A stretch of DNA of 35,647 nucleotides, taken from JAICIG01 sp035532215 (GTDB lineage: Bacteria; Planctomycetota; Planctomycetia; Pirellulales; JAICIG01). The stretch is taken from NCBI GenBank assembly GCA_035532215.1, contig DATKRK010000366.1, positions 1 through 35,647 on the forward strand. Direction: 5' to 3'. The first letter of the stretch is position 1. The number at the start of each line of letters is the position of its first letter. The notes under the pieces are model-generated. The model did no database searches, had not been told where the DNA came from, and saw nothing but the letters and a program-made list of their open reading frames with translations. Below are positions 1 to 7,944 of the stretch, piece after piece. The position numbers were made by a program, and so were the translations under genes.

Positions 1-287
1 ACCAGCCACGCGCCCATGACAGTCCGGCTCATCGACTCAACGGCAAACGCTACCATGAGCATTGGCTCCACAACCTCATGGCGTCAACCTCACTGATGGG
101 CTTAAGAAACCACACACCTGCAATCCGATAGAGTCAGGGAATTCGGAATGCGGAGGTCGGAAAGAGCCGGCGGAAGCGTTTCGCGGGATTGAATCCTGGC
201 AGGCGGCGTGAGGGTTGGCTTCCCGCCGCCTGTTTCATTTGTGCGGCTGCTAATTGCTCGCCGACGATCAAAGGCGCTGTTGCGGCC
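1..287. other. Window edge, no gene recognised
   Basis: This stretch lies downstream of the MazG-like gene, which is read leftward and stops at 288. Short open frames exist on both strands, but their translations are arginine- and alanine-rich and match nothing I recognise. I see no convincing ribosome binding site, hairpin or RNA gene. Confidence 0.4.
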
Positions 288-659
288 TCAGCGGCCCCCT
301 TCGTCTTCCGGACCATAGCGGCCGCGATACTCGGCGGCCGGATACTTGCGCGCGTTCTTGACCAGCTTGTCGCGAATGGCCTGCGAGACGTCGAGTCCCA
401 ACTCGTTGGCCATAGCCAACGCGTAACACAGTACGTCGGCCAACTCCTCGCCGACTTCGGCCAGCTTTTCGGGCCGACCGGCCAACTCGCGCGACTCGTC
501 GGCGGAAAGCCACTGGAAGTGCTCCATCAACTCGGCGGCCTCGATCGCCAGCGACATCGACAGATTTTTCGGCGCATGAAACTGCCGCCAGTCGCGCTCT
601 TCAACGAACGCGCGCACCAACTCGCGCAAGTCTTTGACCGTGGTCTGTTGATCGCTCAT
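288..659 (-). CDS. MazG-like nucleotide pyrophosphohydrolase (dCTPase/RS21-C6 type)
   Basis: The 123-aa protein belongs to the all-alpha NTP pyrophosphohydrolase group and most resembles the RS21-C6/DCTPP1 branch, which hydrolyses dCTP and modified dCTP to the monophosphate and pyrophosphate (house-cleaning of the nucleotide pool). Visible signatures are ERDWRQFHAPKNL near residues 21-33, the metal-binding pair E40-x-x-E43 in EAAELMEHFQW, and E72-x-x-D75 in EELADVL. The C-terminal KNARKYP is also typical. I chose the ATG at 657-659 (MSDQQTT); an upstream in-frame ATG at 675-677 lies inside the preceding gene. Only one base separates this start from the stop of the response regulator, so the two are probably co-transcribed. 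It is cytoplasmic. The family call is firm; the preferred nucleotide is inferred. Confidence 0.92.
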   Translation of the reverse strand: MSDQQTTVKDLRELVRAFVEERDWRQFHAPKNLSMSLAIEAAELMEHFQWLSADESRELAGRPEKLAEVGEELADVLCYALAMANELGLDVSQAIRDKLVKNARKYPAAEYRGRYGPEDEGGR

Positions 660-660
660 T

Positions 661-1164
661 CTACCACTCGCGGGCATCGCCGATGGCGTGCTGCACCAGA
701 ATCAGCAAGGCGTTGGGATCGTACGGCTTGCGGACGAAATACTGGCAGCCTGCCGCGCGCGAGCGGCGAATGATGTCGGGCCGCTCCATGCCGCTGAGGA
801 TAATCACCGGAATCGCGCAGGTCTCGGCCGAGTCGGCCAGTTCTTGGCAGACCGAGAAGCCGTCGGCGTCGGGCAATCGCAGATCGAGCAGCACCAGGTG
901 CGGGACTTCCCGCCGGGCGATCGCCAAACCTTCGTCGCCGCTGTTTGCCGCCAGAATTCCGTAGCCCTGACGATTGAGCCGCTGGCTGAGGACGTCGACC
1001 ATCGCGTCGTCATCGTCGATGATCAGGATTCGCTGAGGCCGAACGGGAGCGTAAGCCCTGGTTTTGGGCTGTTCCAACAAATGAGCGTGCATGGCGTCGC
1101 AGCCTGTTTTCGGGTCGAGCGGGGTCGGCGCCGACGCGAGGAGGGTTTTGGGGGCACTTACCAT
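661..1164 (-). CDS. Stand-alone response regulator (receiver domain only)
   Basis: The protein has 167 aa if started at 1164. One CheY-like receiver domain spans about residues 44-165. The acidic pocket is D50-D53 (IIDDDD), the predicted phosphorylated aspartate is D94 in LVLLDLRLP, the switch residue is S124 in VIILSG, and the conserved lysine is K146 in VRKPYD. No DNA-binding or enzymatic output domain follows, so it probably acts through protein contacts or phosphotransfer. No histidine kinase is adjacent. The first 43 residues are low in conserved features, and an alternative ATG at 1092 (MHAHLL) gives 143 aa. Neither start has a strong Shine-Dalgarno. If the weak promoter proposed at 1180-1208 is real, the 1164 start would have almost no leader, which favours 1092. 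Confidence 0.9.
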   Translation of the reverse strand: MVSAPKTLLASAPTPLDPKTGCDAMHAHLLEQPKTRAYAPVRPQRILIIDDDDAMVDVLSQRLNRQGYGILAANSGDEGLAIARREVPHLVLLDLRLPDADGFSVCQELADSAETCAIPVIILSGMERPDIIRRSRAAGCQYFVRKPYDPNALLILVQHAIGDAREW

Positions 1165-1179
1165 TCGGCGAGGTCTGCA

Positions 1180-1208
1180 ACCGTAAGATGCTAAATCTCG
1201 CCTGTCAA
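1180..1208 (-). promoter_or_regulatory. Possible sigma70-like promoter for the response regulator/MazG pair
   Basis: Read on the minus strand, a perfect TTGACA (1203-1208) is followed after 17 bases by TACGGT (1180-1185), a poor -10 with three of six consensus bases. The position fits the response-regulator gene, but the weak -10 keeps this tentative. Confidence 0.3.
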
Positions 1209-1649
1209 ATTGGGCGAGCTAGTTCGATTGCCGAACCCTTGCCGACCCGCCGCCGCTGGAGCGATGGCAGCGATTATGCCGAACGCGACGGCCAGACATC
1301 CAGGGGCTCGCGCCTCGTTGTTCTACACAAGTCGCTCAGCCGTTGATTTTCCGATTGAAAAGCGCGAATCAGTCGTCTCTCTGCCGCGCGCGAAGGAGCG
1401 TTGCGGGCAAGGCGTCCCTCAGTCCCGTAGGGACGAAAGAGTGTAGCCAGGGGCGCAAGCCCCTGGAGTCGCGCCAAGACTGAATCGTCGTAAGCCCCGT
1501 CAGGGGCGATATAAACCGGCGCGGCGGAACTGTGGAAGTCATTTAATCCGCGATGCTCAGCCACGGCCGAGTGGACATGCAGGCGAGGCAGACAGGAATG
1601 TCTGCCCTACTGCGGGGCGATTGTCCGGGGGAAAGACCGCGAACTGAGC
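1209..1649. other. Intergenic region with short hairpin repeats
   Basis: No gene is supported. A minus-strand open frame covers 1274-1564, but its translation follows the hairpin repeats and has no family features. Four short palindromes are visible: GTCCC-GTA-GGGAC at 1422-1434, CCAGGGGC-GCAA-GCCCCTGG at 1447-1466, GCCCC-GTCA-GGGGC at 1494-1507, and GGCAGACA-GGAA-TGTCTGCC at 1587-1606. Confidence 0.6.
1422..1507. repeat. REP-like cluster of three GC-rich hairpins
   Basis: Three perfect short palindromes sit within 86 bases: 1422-1434 (5-bp arms), 1447-1466 (8-bp arms) and 1494-1507 (5-bp arms). They lie between two minus-strand transcription units, downstream of the dehydrogenase that ends at 1650. 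They could act as a leaky terminator or an RNA-stabilising element. That role is inference. Confidence 0.55.
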
Positions 1650-2570
1650 TCAGCGTTTCTTCCAATCGATGCCCGAGAGCGAAGCCAGCGCGAGTTGCAG
1701 GGCGTGGGTGCCGTCGCGAGAGTGCCCTTGTGCGGCCACCGCCAGGTACAGTTGCTGGGCCAAGGCCAGCCCCGGCAGCGACAGGCCCATCCGCTTGGCT
1801 TCGGCCAGCGCAATGCCCATATCCTTGATGAAGTGCTCGACGTAGAAGCCGGGGTCGAAATTGTTGGCGATGATCCGCGGGCCCAAGTTCGACAGCGACC
1901 AACTGCCGGCCGCCCCCGGCGAGACCGATTGCAACATCGTGGGCAGATCGAGCCCGGCCTTGTAGCCGTAGAGCAGCGATTCGCAGACGCCGATCATGTT
2001 CGTGGCGATCAGAATCTGGTTGGCCATCTTGGTGTGCTGGCCGGCGCCGGGTCCGCCCTGGTGCACGATCGTCTTGCCCATCGCTTCCCAACAGGGCGCC
2101 AGTGCGTCGACCACTTCCTTCTCGCCGCCGATCATGATCGACAGCCGGGCCTCGCGGGCGCCGATGTCTCCGCCCGAAACCGGAGCGTCAACGCTGTGGA
2201 CGCCCTGGGCCTTGGCTTCGGCCGCGATCTCGACGGCCAGGTTTGGTTCGCTGGTGGTCATGTCGACCAGCACGGCGCCGGGCTTGGCGCCGGCCAGGGC
2301 GCCGTCGGGGCCGAGCGTCACTTGCCGCACGTCGATCGGATAGCCGACGATCGTGAACACCACGTCGGACGCTTCGGCCACCGCCTTGGGCGTGTCGGCC
2401 CAGCGGGCGCCTTTGGCCAGCAGGGTCTCGGCGCGGGGGCCGCGGCTGCGGTTGTAAACCGTCATCGCAAAGCCCTTGCCGATCAGGTGGCCGCACATAC
2501 TGACGCCCATCACCCCCGTGCCGATCCAACCCAATCGCGTTTTGCCGGGAACTACCTTTGCAACGGCCAT
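1650..2570 (-). CDS. 3-hydroxyisobutyrate dehydrogenase-family NAD(P)-dependent oxidoreductase
   Basis: The 306-aa protein is a beta-hydroxyacid dehydrogenase, a family that oxidises 3-hydroxyisobutyrate, tartronate semialdehyde or related 3-hydroxyacids with NAD(P). The N-terminal Rossmann fold shows GWIGTGVMG at residues 14-22. The substrate loop DAPVSGG is at 128-134. The catalytic lysine is K181 in GAGQHTKMANQ, and K249-D250 in the C-terminal helical domain match the family's second conserved site. Length is typical. It is last in the NfeD/FloA cluster, starting 24 bases after the preceding stop, so co-transcription is likely although its chemistry has no clear link to membrane rafts. The substrate cannot be decided from the sequence. 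Confidence 0.93.
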   Translation of the reverse strand: MAVAKVVPGKTRLGWIGTGVMGVSMCGHLIGKGFAMTVYNRSRGPRAETLLAKGARWADTPKAVAEASDVVFTIVGYPIDVRQVTLGPDGALAGAKPGAVLVDMTTSEPNLAVEIAAEAKAQGVHSVDAPVSGGDIGAREARLSIMIGGEKEVVDALAPCWEAMGKTIVHQGGPGAGQHTKMANQILIATNMIGVCESLLYGYKAGLDLPTMLQSVSPGAAGSWSLSNLGPRIIANNFDPGFYVEHFIKDMGIALAEAKRMGLSLPGLALAQQLYLAVAAQGHSRDGTHALQLALASLSGIDWKKR

Positions 2571-2594
2571 GAAAACGACTCCAAGCGTGTGAAG

Positions 2595-3251
2595 TTACCA
2601 GCGATCGGTCGGACGCTGGAGAATCTCGTTGAGCACGATCGCGCCGCGCAGATTCTGGGGATCGGCCAAGAGCGCCGCAAGCGTTTGCGACGAGATGGCC
2701 GGGGCCGCAGGCGGCGCGGCGCCGGGCGCCGGCTCTTCCGCTCGCATCGCCAGGTGGCCGACCTGATGGTCGAAGGCCTGATGCACCTGGGCTTCGAAGG
2801 CTCGCTCCTCTTGGTCCACGCTTCCGAGCTGGCGCGCTCGTTCGGCGAACTCGCGGTTATTCAAATGCTGCTGCACGGACGAGGCGACGCCGGCGCCCGT
2901 GGGCGGTTCGTCGATCGCCTCGACCTCCACCAGATCGCCCCACAGCGGCGCCGAGAGCGTGCGGCGTTCGACCAGCGGACGTGGAGCTTGCGGGGCCATC
3001 TGCGGCTCGGGCGGCCGTTTGGTGCTGCGTTCGGCGGTGCGCCGCAGAAATTCGGCCACCTCGTCGTTCACTTCTTGCTTGCCCGGCGCGGGCGGCCGCA
3101 ACCGCGGGTCTGCTCGCGGCGGCCTGCGTTGTTGGGCCTTGGCGCTGCCGACGAAATGATTGAACACGTAGATCAAGGCCACCACAATCACGCCGAGAAT
3201 CCTCAGCGTGCTTTGGTCGATCGCCAACAGCGGAGCGAACCCAACGTTCAT
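2595..3251 (-). CDS. Conserved-looking hypothetical membrane protein, translationally coupled to floA
   Basis: A 218-aa protein of unknown function. The ATG (3249-3251) overlaps the floA stop (3248-3250) as ATGA, which indicates translational coupling. A single hydrophobic segment lies at about residues 16-38 (ILGVIVVALIYVFNHF), followed by a basic, proline-rich stretch suggesting a long cytoplasmic tail. The middle is charged and probably helical (NNREFAERARQ, near residue 135). The C-terminus ends with LADPQNLRGAIVLNEIL followed by RPTDRW, the part most likely to be conserved. I recognise no enzymatic motif. The coupling suggests a dedicated partner of FloA. An in-frame open frame continues upstream to 4139, but that is the shadow frame of floA. 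Confidence 0.85.
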   Translation of the reverse strand: MNVGFAPLLAIDQSTLRILGVIVVALIYVFNHFVGSAKAQQRRPPRADPRLRPPAPGKQEVNDEVAEFLRRTAERSTKRPPEPQMAPQAPRPLVERRTLSAPLWGDLVEVEAIDEPPTGAGVASSVQQHLNNREFAERARQLGSVDQEERAFEAQVHQAFDHQVGHLAMRAEEPAPGAAPPAAPAISSQTLAALLADPQNLRGAIVLNEILQRPTDRW

Positions 3252-4303
3252 TGCTGGACCCTCGCCGGTTGGCGCACTCCCGTGCCCGCGATCGCCGAGC
3301 GCATTTCGGTGTCGGCCTGCACGTTGCGCAGCTTGTAATAATCGAGGATTCCCAGCGTGCCGTGACGGAAGGCGTCGGCGATGGCCTTGGGCACTTCGGC
3401 TTCGGCCTCGACCACGCGGGACCGGCTCTCTTCGATCTGAGCGATCATTTCCTGCTCGCGGGCCACGGCCATCGCGCGCTGGCCTTCGGCCTTGGCCCGG
3501 GCGCGGCGCGTGTCGGCTTCGGCCTGGTCGGCCTGCAGCCGGGCGCCGATGTTGTCGCCCACGTCGATGTCGGCGATGTCGATCGAGACGATCTCGAACG
3601 CGGTTTGCGAATCGAGCCGGCGAGCCAGCACGGCCTTCGAAATGCGATCGGGGTTTTCCAGCACTTCGGTGTGCGATTCGGCCGAGCCGATGGCGCTGAC
3701 GATGCCTTCGCCGACGCGGGCGATAATCGTCTCTTCGGTGGCGCCGCCGATCAGTTGGTTCAAATTCGCGCGAACCGTCACGCGGGCCTTGACCTTCAAT
3801 TGAATGCCGTTTTTGGCCACGGCGTCGAGCGTTTGCCGGCCCGAGCTGCGCCCCGGGCAGTCGATCACCTTGGGATACACGCTCGTCTGCACGGCCTCCA
3901 GCACATTGCGGCCGGCCAGGTCGATGGCCGTGGCGAGCTTGAAATCGAGGTCGATGGTCTTGGCCTTTTTGGCGGCGATGATCGCGCGGATCACCAGCGG
4001 CACGTTGCCGCCTGCCAGGTAATGCGCCTCGAGCGCCTTGCTGGTGATGCCCGTGTCTTCGCCCAGCCCGGCCTGCACCGCCATGATCTTGCTGCGCACG
4101 ATCACCGTCGGGTTGACCTTGCGGAACGTCATGCCCCACAGATCCCAGATGCCGATGCCGGCGCCCGTGCTGACGGACTGAATCCAGAAGCGGAAATAGC
4201 GGGCGAAGATTGCCATGACGATCAACGCCGTGACGAGCACGGCGAAGAGCACCACTACCCAGATGATGTCCCTCAGACTGTTGTCGGCTGCGAAGAGCGG
4301 CAT
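3248..4303 (-). CDS. floA: Flotillin-like protein FloA
   Basis: The 351-aa protein matches the FloA (YqfA) family, which forms membrane microdomain scaffolds on the inner face of the cytoplasmic membrane. The N-terminal hairpin (IIWVVVLFAVLVTALIVMAI, near residues 13-32) anchors it. A SPFH-like core follows, with family-typical GITSKALEAHYLAGGNVP and SVYPKVIDCPG. The alanine/glutamate-rich coiled region ADQAEADTRRARAKAEGQR lies near residues 260-280. I place the start at the ATG 4301-4303 because GGAGG sits 8 bases upstream. The longer frame would start at TTG 4318, which overlaps that Shine-Dalgarno. It lies 139 bases after the short nfeD gene, an arrangement common for NfeD and flotillins. 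Confidence 0.95.
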   Translation of the reverse strand: MPLFAADNSLRDIIWVVVLFAVLVTALIVMAIFARYFRFWIQSVSTGAGIGIWDLWGMTFRKVNPTVIVRSKIMAVQAGLGEDTGITSKALEAHYLAGGNVPLVIRAIIAAKKAKTIDLDFKLATAIDLAGRNVLEAVQTSVYPKVIDCPGRSSGRQTLDAVAKNGIQLKVKARVTVRANLNQLIGGATEETIIARVGEGIVSAIGSAESHTEVLENPDRISKAVLARRLDSQTAFEIVSIDIADIDVGDNIGARLQADQAEADTRRARAKAEGQRAMAVAREQEMIAQIEESRSRVVEAEAEVPKAIADAFRHGTLGILDYYKLRNVQADTEMRSAIAGTGVRQPARVQQ

Positions 4304-4442
4304 GAAGAGTACCTCCAAGGGGAATCGTCGCCCGGTTTCAGGCCGTTGTCAAGCCGGACAAGTCAAGGGTTTGCGGCGCAGGCTTCGCCCTTGCGGTATT
4401 GGCAGGCGAATCGCGTGAACCACAAGTGACAGCATTAACGAG

Positions 4443-5024
4443 TCAAGCCAAGGGATCCTCGAACGGATCGAGCCCGAGCGAATCGATCGGTTGCGAAAGG
4501 GTTTCATCGGCCGCAGGGGGCGGCGACGGGGGCTTGTCGGTCGGGCGGACGACGACGCGCGTGCCGCGAACCTCGACCACCTGCACCCATTGGCCTTTTT
4601 CGATGGCCACCCCTTCGCTCAAGGCGTCGACGGTCAGGCCGTCGATCAGCACCGAACCGCTGGGCAGCATCAGACTTTTGGCCTCGCCGATGCGGCCGAC
4701 CAGCGCCTTCAACGAACGGCGTTGAAGGCTGTCGGGCAAAACGTCTTCGCTCGTCGGGGCTTCGAGCAGCACGCGGCGCCCCATCGGCGTCTCGGGCCAC
4801 CAGCGCAAGGCGGCCGCCAGCACGATCGGCAAGGCGATGACTGCGGCGCCGAGAAAACTCAGGCCGTACCACGCTCCGCGGTAAAAGGCCAGCGAAATGG
4901 CCGACAGCACCGAAACGATCGACAGGAAGCCGATCACGCCGCCCGAGGGAACGAAGACCTCCAGAATCACGAGGCCCAGCCCGATGAGCAGTAAAAGTGC
5001 CGCCCAAGCCAAGGGGTCAAACAT
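4443..5024 (-). CDS. NfeD-like membrane protein, short form
   Basis: The 193-aa protein has the architecture of short NfeD proteins. It has a hydrophobic N-terminal half with about three membrane segments (AWAALLLLIGLGLVILEVF, IGFLSIVSVLSAISLAFY, LSFLGAAVIALPIVLAAAL) and a C-terminal OB-fold (NfeD C-terminal domain) at about residues 105-165, with RIGEAKSLMLPSGSVLIDG and VVEVRGTRVVVRP. The tail is proline-rich and acidic. Short NfeD proteins lack a protease domain and usually work with a flotillin; floA is the next gene. Its ATG is 9 bases from the stop of the long NfeD-like gene, so the two are almost certainly in one transcript. Confidence 0.93.
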   Translation of the reverse strand: MFDPLAWAALLLLIGLGLVILEVFVPSGGVIGFLSIVSVLSAISLAFYRGAWYGLSFLGAAVIALPIVLAAALRWWPETPMGRRVLLEAPTSEDVLPDSLQRRSLKALVGRIGEAKSLMLPSGSVLIDGLTVDALSEGVAIEKGQWVQVVEVRGTRVVVRPTDKPPSPPPAADETLSQPIDSLGLDPFEDPLA

Positions 5025-5033
5025 CGCGCGGCC

Positions 5034-7412
5034 TCAACTGATCGCTCGCACGAGCACCCGGTGGCCGCGAACTTCGACGACTTCGATCGCCTGGCCCCGG
5101 TCGACGAATTCGCCCTCGGTGAGCACGTCGACGATCTGGTCGCCCAAGCGCGCCTTGCCGCTGGGCACCAACGGCGTAAACGCCGTGCCGCGGATGCCGA
5201 TCAGGTGGTCGAAGCGGGCCAGGGCCTCGCGCTCGGCGATGGCCGAGATTTCTTCGCTCGACGGCGGAGAGAGCAGCATGCGGTTGAACATCGGAGTATG
5301 CGGCAGATAGTGCCGAATCAGCGCCGCGGCCGCCACCGTGCCGAAACCGGCGCCCGCCAGGACGAACAAGCTGTTCCGCAAATGGGCCAGTTGATAGGCA
5401 TTGCGGGGCAGGATGAACGTCTGGCTGGCCAAGATCAGCGAGCCGATCACCAACAGCCCGCCGGCCAGCCCGAACAGGCCGAAGCCCGGCAAGACGAAAA
5501 TCTCCAACAGCAAGCAGCCCACTCCGGCGATAAACATCAAGACTTCCAGCCAGCCAGCCGTGCCGCCCAGATAAGCGCTCCAAAAATAGAGCAAGAAGCA
5601 CATGCCGGCGATCAGGCCCCCGAGGCCGATGCCGGGCGATTGCAGTTCGGCGTACAGCGCCGCGCCGCCCAACAATAACAAGAACCACGAAACGCCCGGC
5701 GAGTTCAGGGCGTCGACCAAAAAATCGGCCCAGCCCGGCTCGATCAGCGTGGGGTCGTTTTCCAGGCCGTAGAGCGCCTTGAAGCCGTCGAAATTGTCGA
5801 CCAGGCCGTGCAGCAACCCGCATTGTTCGGCTTGTTCGCCCGTCAGTTGCAGCGGCTCGGCGCCGCGGCTCACCGCCTCGCCGCGGACCCATTCTTCTTT
5901 CTCGGGCAGCTTCTTGGCCTCGTCCTCGCTGAAGTATTCGACCAGGCCGTCCGCTTGCCGCGTATATTTGTAGACCTTCAACTTCGGATCGACCATCGCC
6001 GCGGCCAAGGCCGCCGAGTGGCGCCGATCCGCCGCCACCGCCGCCACCGATTGCGACAAGGTCGGCACGTCGTCCTCGGAAATCTGATAGGCGCCGTATC
6101 CGCCCAAGATGGCCCGCGGGTGCATCACGAGATGATCGCAAGCCAGCGCAATGTAGGCCGCGTCTCCGCGGGCTTCGTGCGGTATATAAGCCACCGTGCG
6201 GCGTTCGGATGCGTCGAGACCGACCAGAAAATTCGCCAGGTTCACGCTGTCGTCGGGCGAGCCGCCAGGGCTTTCGATCCAGAGGCAAATCAGGTTCACG
6301 TCGTGATCGTTGATCTGCGTTTGGATCAGGTTCTGCACCTGGCTGGTTAGGGCCGGCGAGATGGGCCCCTTGACGGCGACCCGCACCGGCCGCAATTGCC
6401 CGTCCATGGAAAAATCGTCGTCGACGGCCTTGGGGGGCAGGCTCAGCGCCTTGGCCACCGCCTGGCGATCGCGAGCCAGGTACGTAGCAAACCCGTATTC
6501 GCGCGCTTTGGCGGCTGAAAACAGCCCCGGCTTGCCGGCGGGGATCACCACCTTCGGCGGTCCGAAAGACTTGTTCTTCTTCAATTCGTCCAGCCGGTCG
6601 CCGCGTACGAACTCGCGGCTGACGTCGGTTTCGACCAGCAACAGCTCGATCGCCGGATCGAGCATCTTCAGCGCGACGTCGGCGGGGACCGTCTTGCGGA
6701 TGTTGGCGACTTCGACGTAAGCGTTGCGCATCGAAGGCTTGATCGACGACTCGAACGCGCCGGCGGCGCCCAGTTCGGCCTCGTCGCCCATGATGATCTC
6801 TTCGCAAGCCATCGCCACCAGCACGGCATGCCCGGTGAGCGTCTCGGGCACGTAGGCCACCGTGGTGGCCCCGTTCAAGCTGGAACTGGCCAGGTAATGC
6901 GCCAGGTCGTAGGCCTGGCCGAATTCGCTGCGGCCGGGATGAATCTCGAAGATCAACACCGGCCATTCGCCTTGCTGCTTGGCGTCCTCGATGGCGGCGC
7001 TGACCACCCGCTTAACCCGATTGTCGAGCTTGTCGGTGATCGGCGAACTAATGCGGATCAAGCGACCGACGCGCTGCTCCTGGGAGGCGGCCTTCTGATC
7101 GGCCTCGTCGTTCTCGGCCGCCGCAGGAGCTGCTTTAGATTGGACTTTCGCCGACCGAGGCTTGGCTTCCGACGGCTTGGCTTGGTCCTTGCCTGCGGCA
7201 GCTTGGTCCTTGCCTGCGGCGCCCTTGGCGGCAGCCGCCTTTTGGTCCTCGGCATCGCCGGCGGCTTGACCGTAAACCGACGGCGCCGCGCGCCAAGTCA
7301 GGGCGAGCGCGAGCCACGTGCAGAGCAACGTTCTTAGGAAAAGCTGGGCGCGCGTTGAGGCGAACAACCGGACTTCCCAGCCGTCCTTGAATGGATTTGG
7401 TCGCGGTAACAT
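5034..7412 (-). CDS. Long-form NfeD-like protein with two ClpP-like lobes, probably protease-dead
   Basis: The protein has 792 aa from the ATG 7410-7412; a TTG at 7437-7439 would add nine residues but has no Shine-Dalgarno. A hydrophobic segment near residues 25-45 is a signal or anchor. An Ala/Lys-rich linker at about 50-110 contains a tandem AAGKDQA. Two ClpP/SppA-like lobes follow (about 116-321 and 336-546), then four to five membrane segments (575-705) and an OB-fold (about 735-792) ending VVEVRGHRVLVRAIS. Long-form NfeD proteins are membrane serine proteases. Aligned by eye to SppA, the nucleophile serine position is glycine in both lobes (G194 in LTGHAVLVAMAC; G416 in ARGDAAYIALAC), so I infer a non-catalytic scaffold. 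It opens the floA operon. Confidence 0.9.
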   Translation of the reverse strand: MLPRPNPFKDGWEVRLFASTRAQLFLRTLLCTWLALALTWRAAPSVYGQAAGDAEDQKAAAAKGAAGKDQAAAGKDQAKPSEAKPRSAKVQSKAAPAAAENDEADQKAASQEQRVGRLIRISSPITDKLDNRVKRVVSAAIEDAKQQGEWPVLIFEIHPGRSEFGQAYDLAHYLASSSLNGATTVAYVPETLTGHAVLVAMACEEIIMGDEAELGAAGAFESSIKPSMRNAYVEVANIRKTVPADVALKMLDPAIELLLVETDVSREFVRGDRLDELKKNKSFGPPKVVIPAGKPGLFSAAKAREYGFATYLARDRQAVAKALSLPPKAVDDDFSMDGQLRPVRVAVKGPISPALTSQVQNLIQTQINDHDVNLICLWIESPGGSPDDSVNLANFLVGLDASERRTVAYIPHEARGDAAYIALACDHLVMHPRAILGGYGAYQISEDDVPTLSQSVAAVAADRRHSAALAAAMVDPKLKVYKYTRQADGLVEYFSEDEAKKLPEKEEWVRGEAVSRGAEPLQLTGEQAEQCGLLHGLVDNFDGFKALYGLENDPTLIEPGWADFLVDALNSPGVSWFLLLLGGAALYAELQSPGIGLGGLIAGMCFLLYFWSAYLGGTAGWLEVLMFIAGVGCLLLEIFVLPGFGLFGLAGGLLVIGSLILASQTFILPRNAYQLAHLRNSLFVLAGAGFGTVAAAALIRHYLPHTPMFNRMLLSPPSSEEISAIAEREALARFDHLIGIRGTAFTPLVPSGKARLGDQIVDVLTEGEFVDRGQAIEVVEVRGHRVLVRAIS
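7180..7221. repeat. 21-bp tandem duplication inside the long NfeD-like gene
   Basis: Two adjacent 21-base units (7180-7200 and 7201-7221) differ only at the last base. They encode the repeated AAGKDQA in the Ala/Lys-rich linker. The length is a multiple of three, so the frame is kept. Copy number may vary between strains. Confidence 0.75.
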
Positions 7413-7480
7413 AGGAATTGAGTTTTTCCTTGCGTGCAACCGCGCAAGTGGTTAGCCAATTTGGCCTTTCGACCGCCTAG

Positions 7481-7508
7481 ATTATAGGGTGGCCGTGCAG
7501 GGAGTCAA
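7481..7508 (-). promoter_or_regulatory. Strong sigma70-like promoter of the nfeD-floA operon
   Basis: Read on the minus strand: TTGACT (7503-7508), a 16-base spacer, then a perfect TATAAT (7481-7486). Transcription would start near 7474, giving a leader of about 60 bases before the ATG at 7412. No other strong promoter is evident between the five genes to its left. Confidence 0.7.
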
Positions 7509-7944
7509 ATCTGCGCTGCCGATGAGCGGGGGGGACCGAGTGACGACTGGGCGTTAAGCTCCGGTTGCGCAAGATGATCTGACCGAGCAATCGCATCCGG
7601 CGCGAGCGCTGCAAAGTTCAAGGAAACGCTAGAGTGGACTGGGCGAGTGGTTGCTCTTTTACGTAGCCCAGGCATAAATGCCTGGGCTATTTAAAACAAC
7701 CACCGGCCTGAACGACAGAAACTCATCGCCTTGCGAGGCGATCGCGTACCTGTCCGGCAGTTTGCCACCTATTTGCGGAACCGATTTAACCACTTGGCGG
7801 GCGGTTGAATAAAAAAACGCGGGCGGCTCGGCGGCTCCGCCGGCAGCCCGCGGCTGAAAGTTGCGGGATTGATAACTGGGGCATCGCTGCGCTCTGCCGC
7901 CAGCCACCCGGCCCCGCAGCAAATCGGCTGGTTCTCTCAACCGC
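7509..7944. other. Gene-free region upstream of the NfeD operon
   Basis: No gene is supported. It contains a 26-base perfect palindrome at 7664-7689. From about 7826 it contains sequence closely matching 9674-9810, the 3' flank of the intact Gfo/Idh/MocA gene. The open frame at 7659-7940 runs through the repeat and is not credible. Confidence 0.6.
7664..7689. repeat. Perfect 26-bp palindrome, GGCATAAATGCC family
   Basis: Twelve-base arms (TAGCCCAGGCAT and its complement) flank a two-base centre. The same core recurs at 24488-24507 and 24608-24630, where the flank also carries a TTAAAAC-like tail (CTATTTAAAAC here, CTAATTAAAAC there). It is therefore a recurrent element, not a chance hairpin. 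Confidence 0.75.

Noticed and set aside
1274..1564. A 96-codon minus-strand open frame
   Set aside because: It is made of the hairpin repeats at 1422-1507 and has no coding features.
1695..3338. A 547-codon open frame on the plus strand opposite the dehydrogenase
   Set aside because: It spans parts of three minus-strand genes and their junctions and has no recognisable domain.
3252..4139. Upstream extension of the 218-aa protein's frame through floA
   Set aside because: This part overlaps floA in another frame and is Arg-rich. The ATGA start at 3251 explains the real gene.
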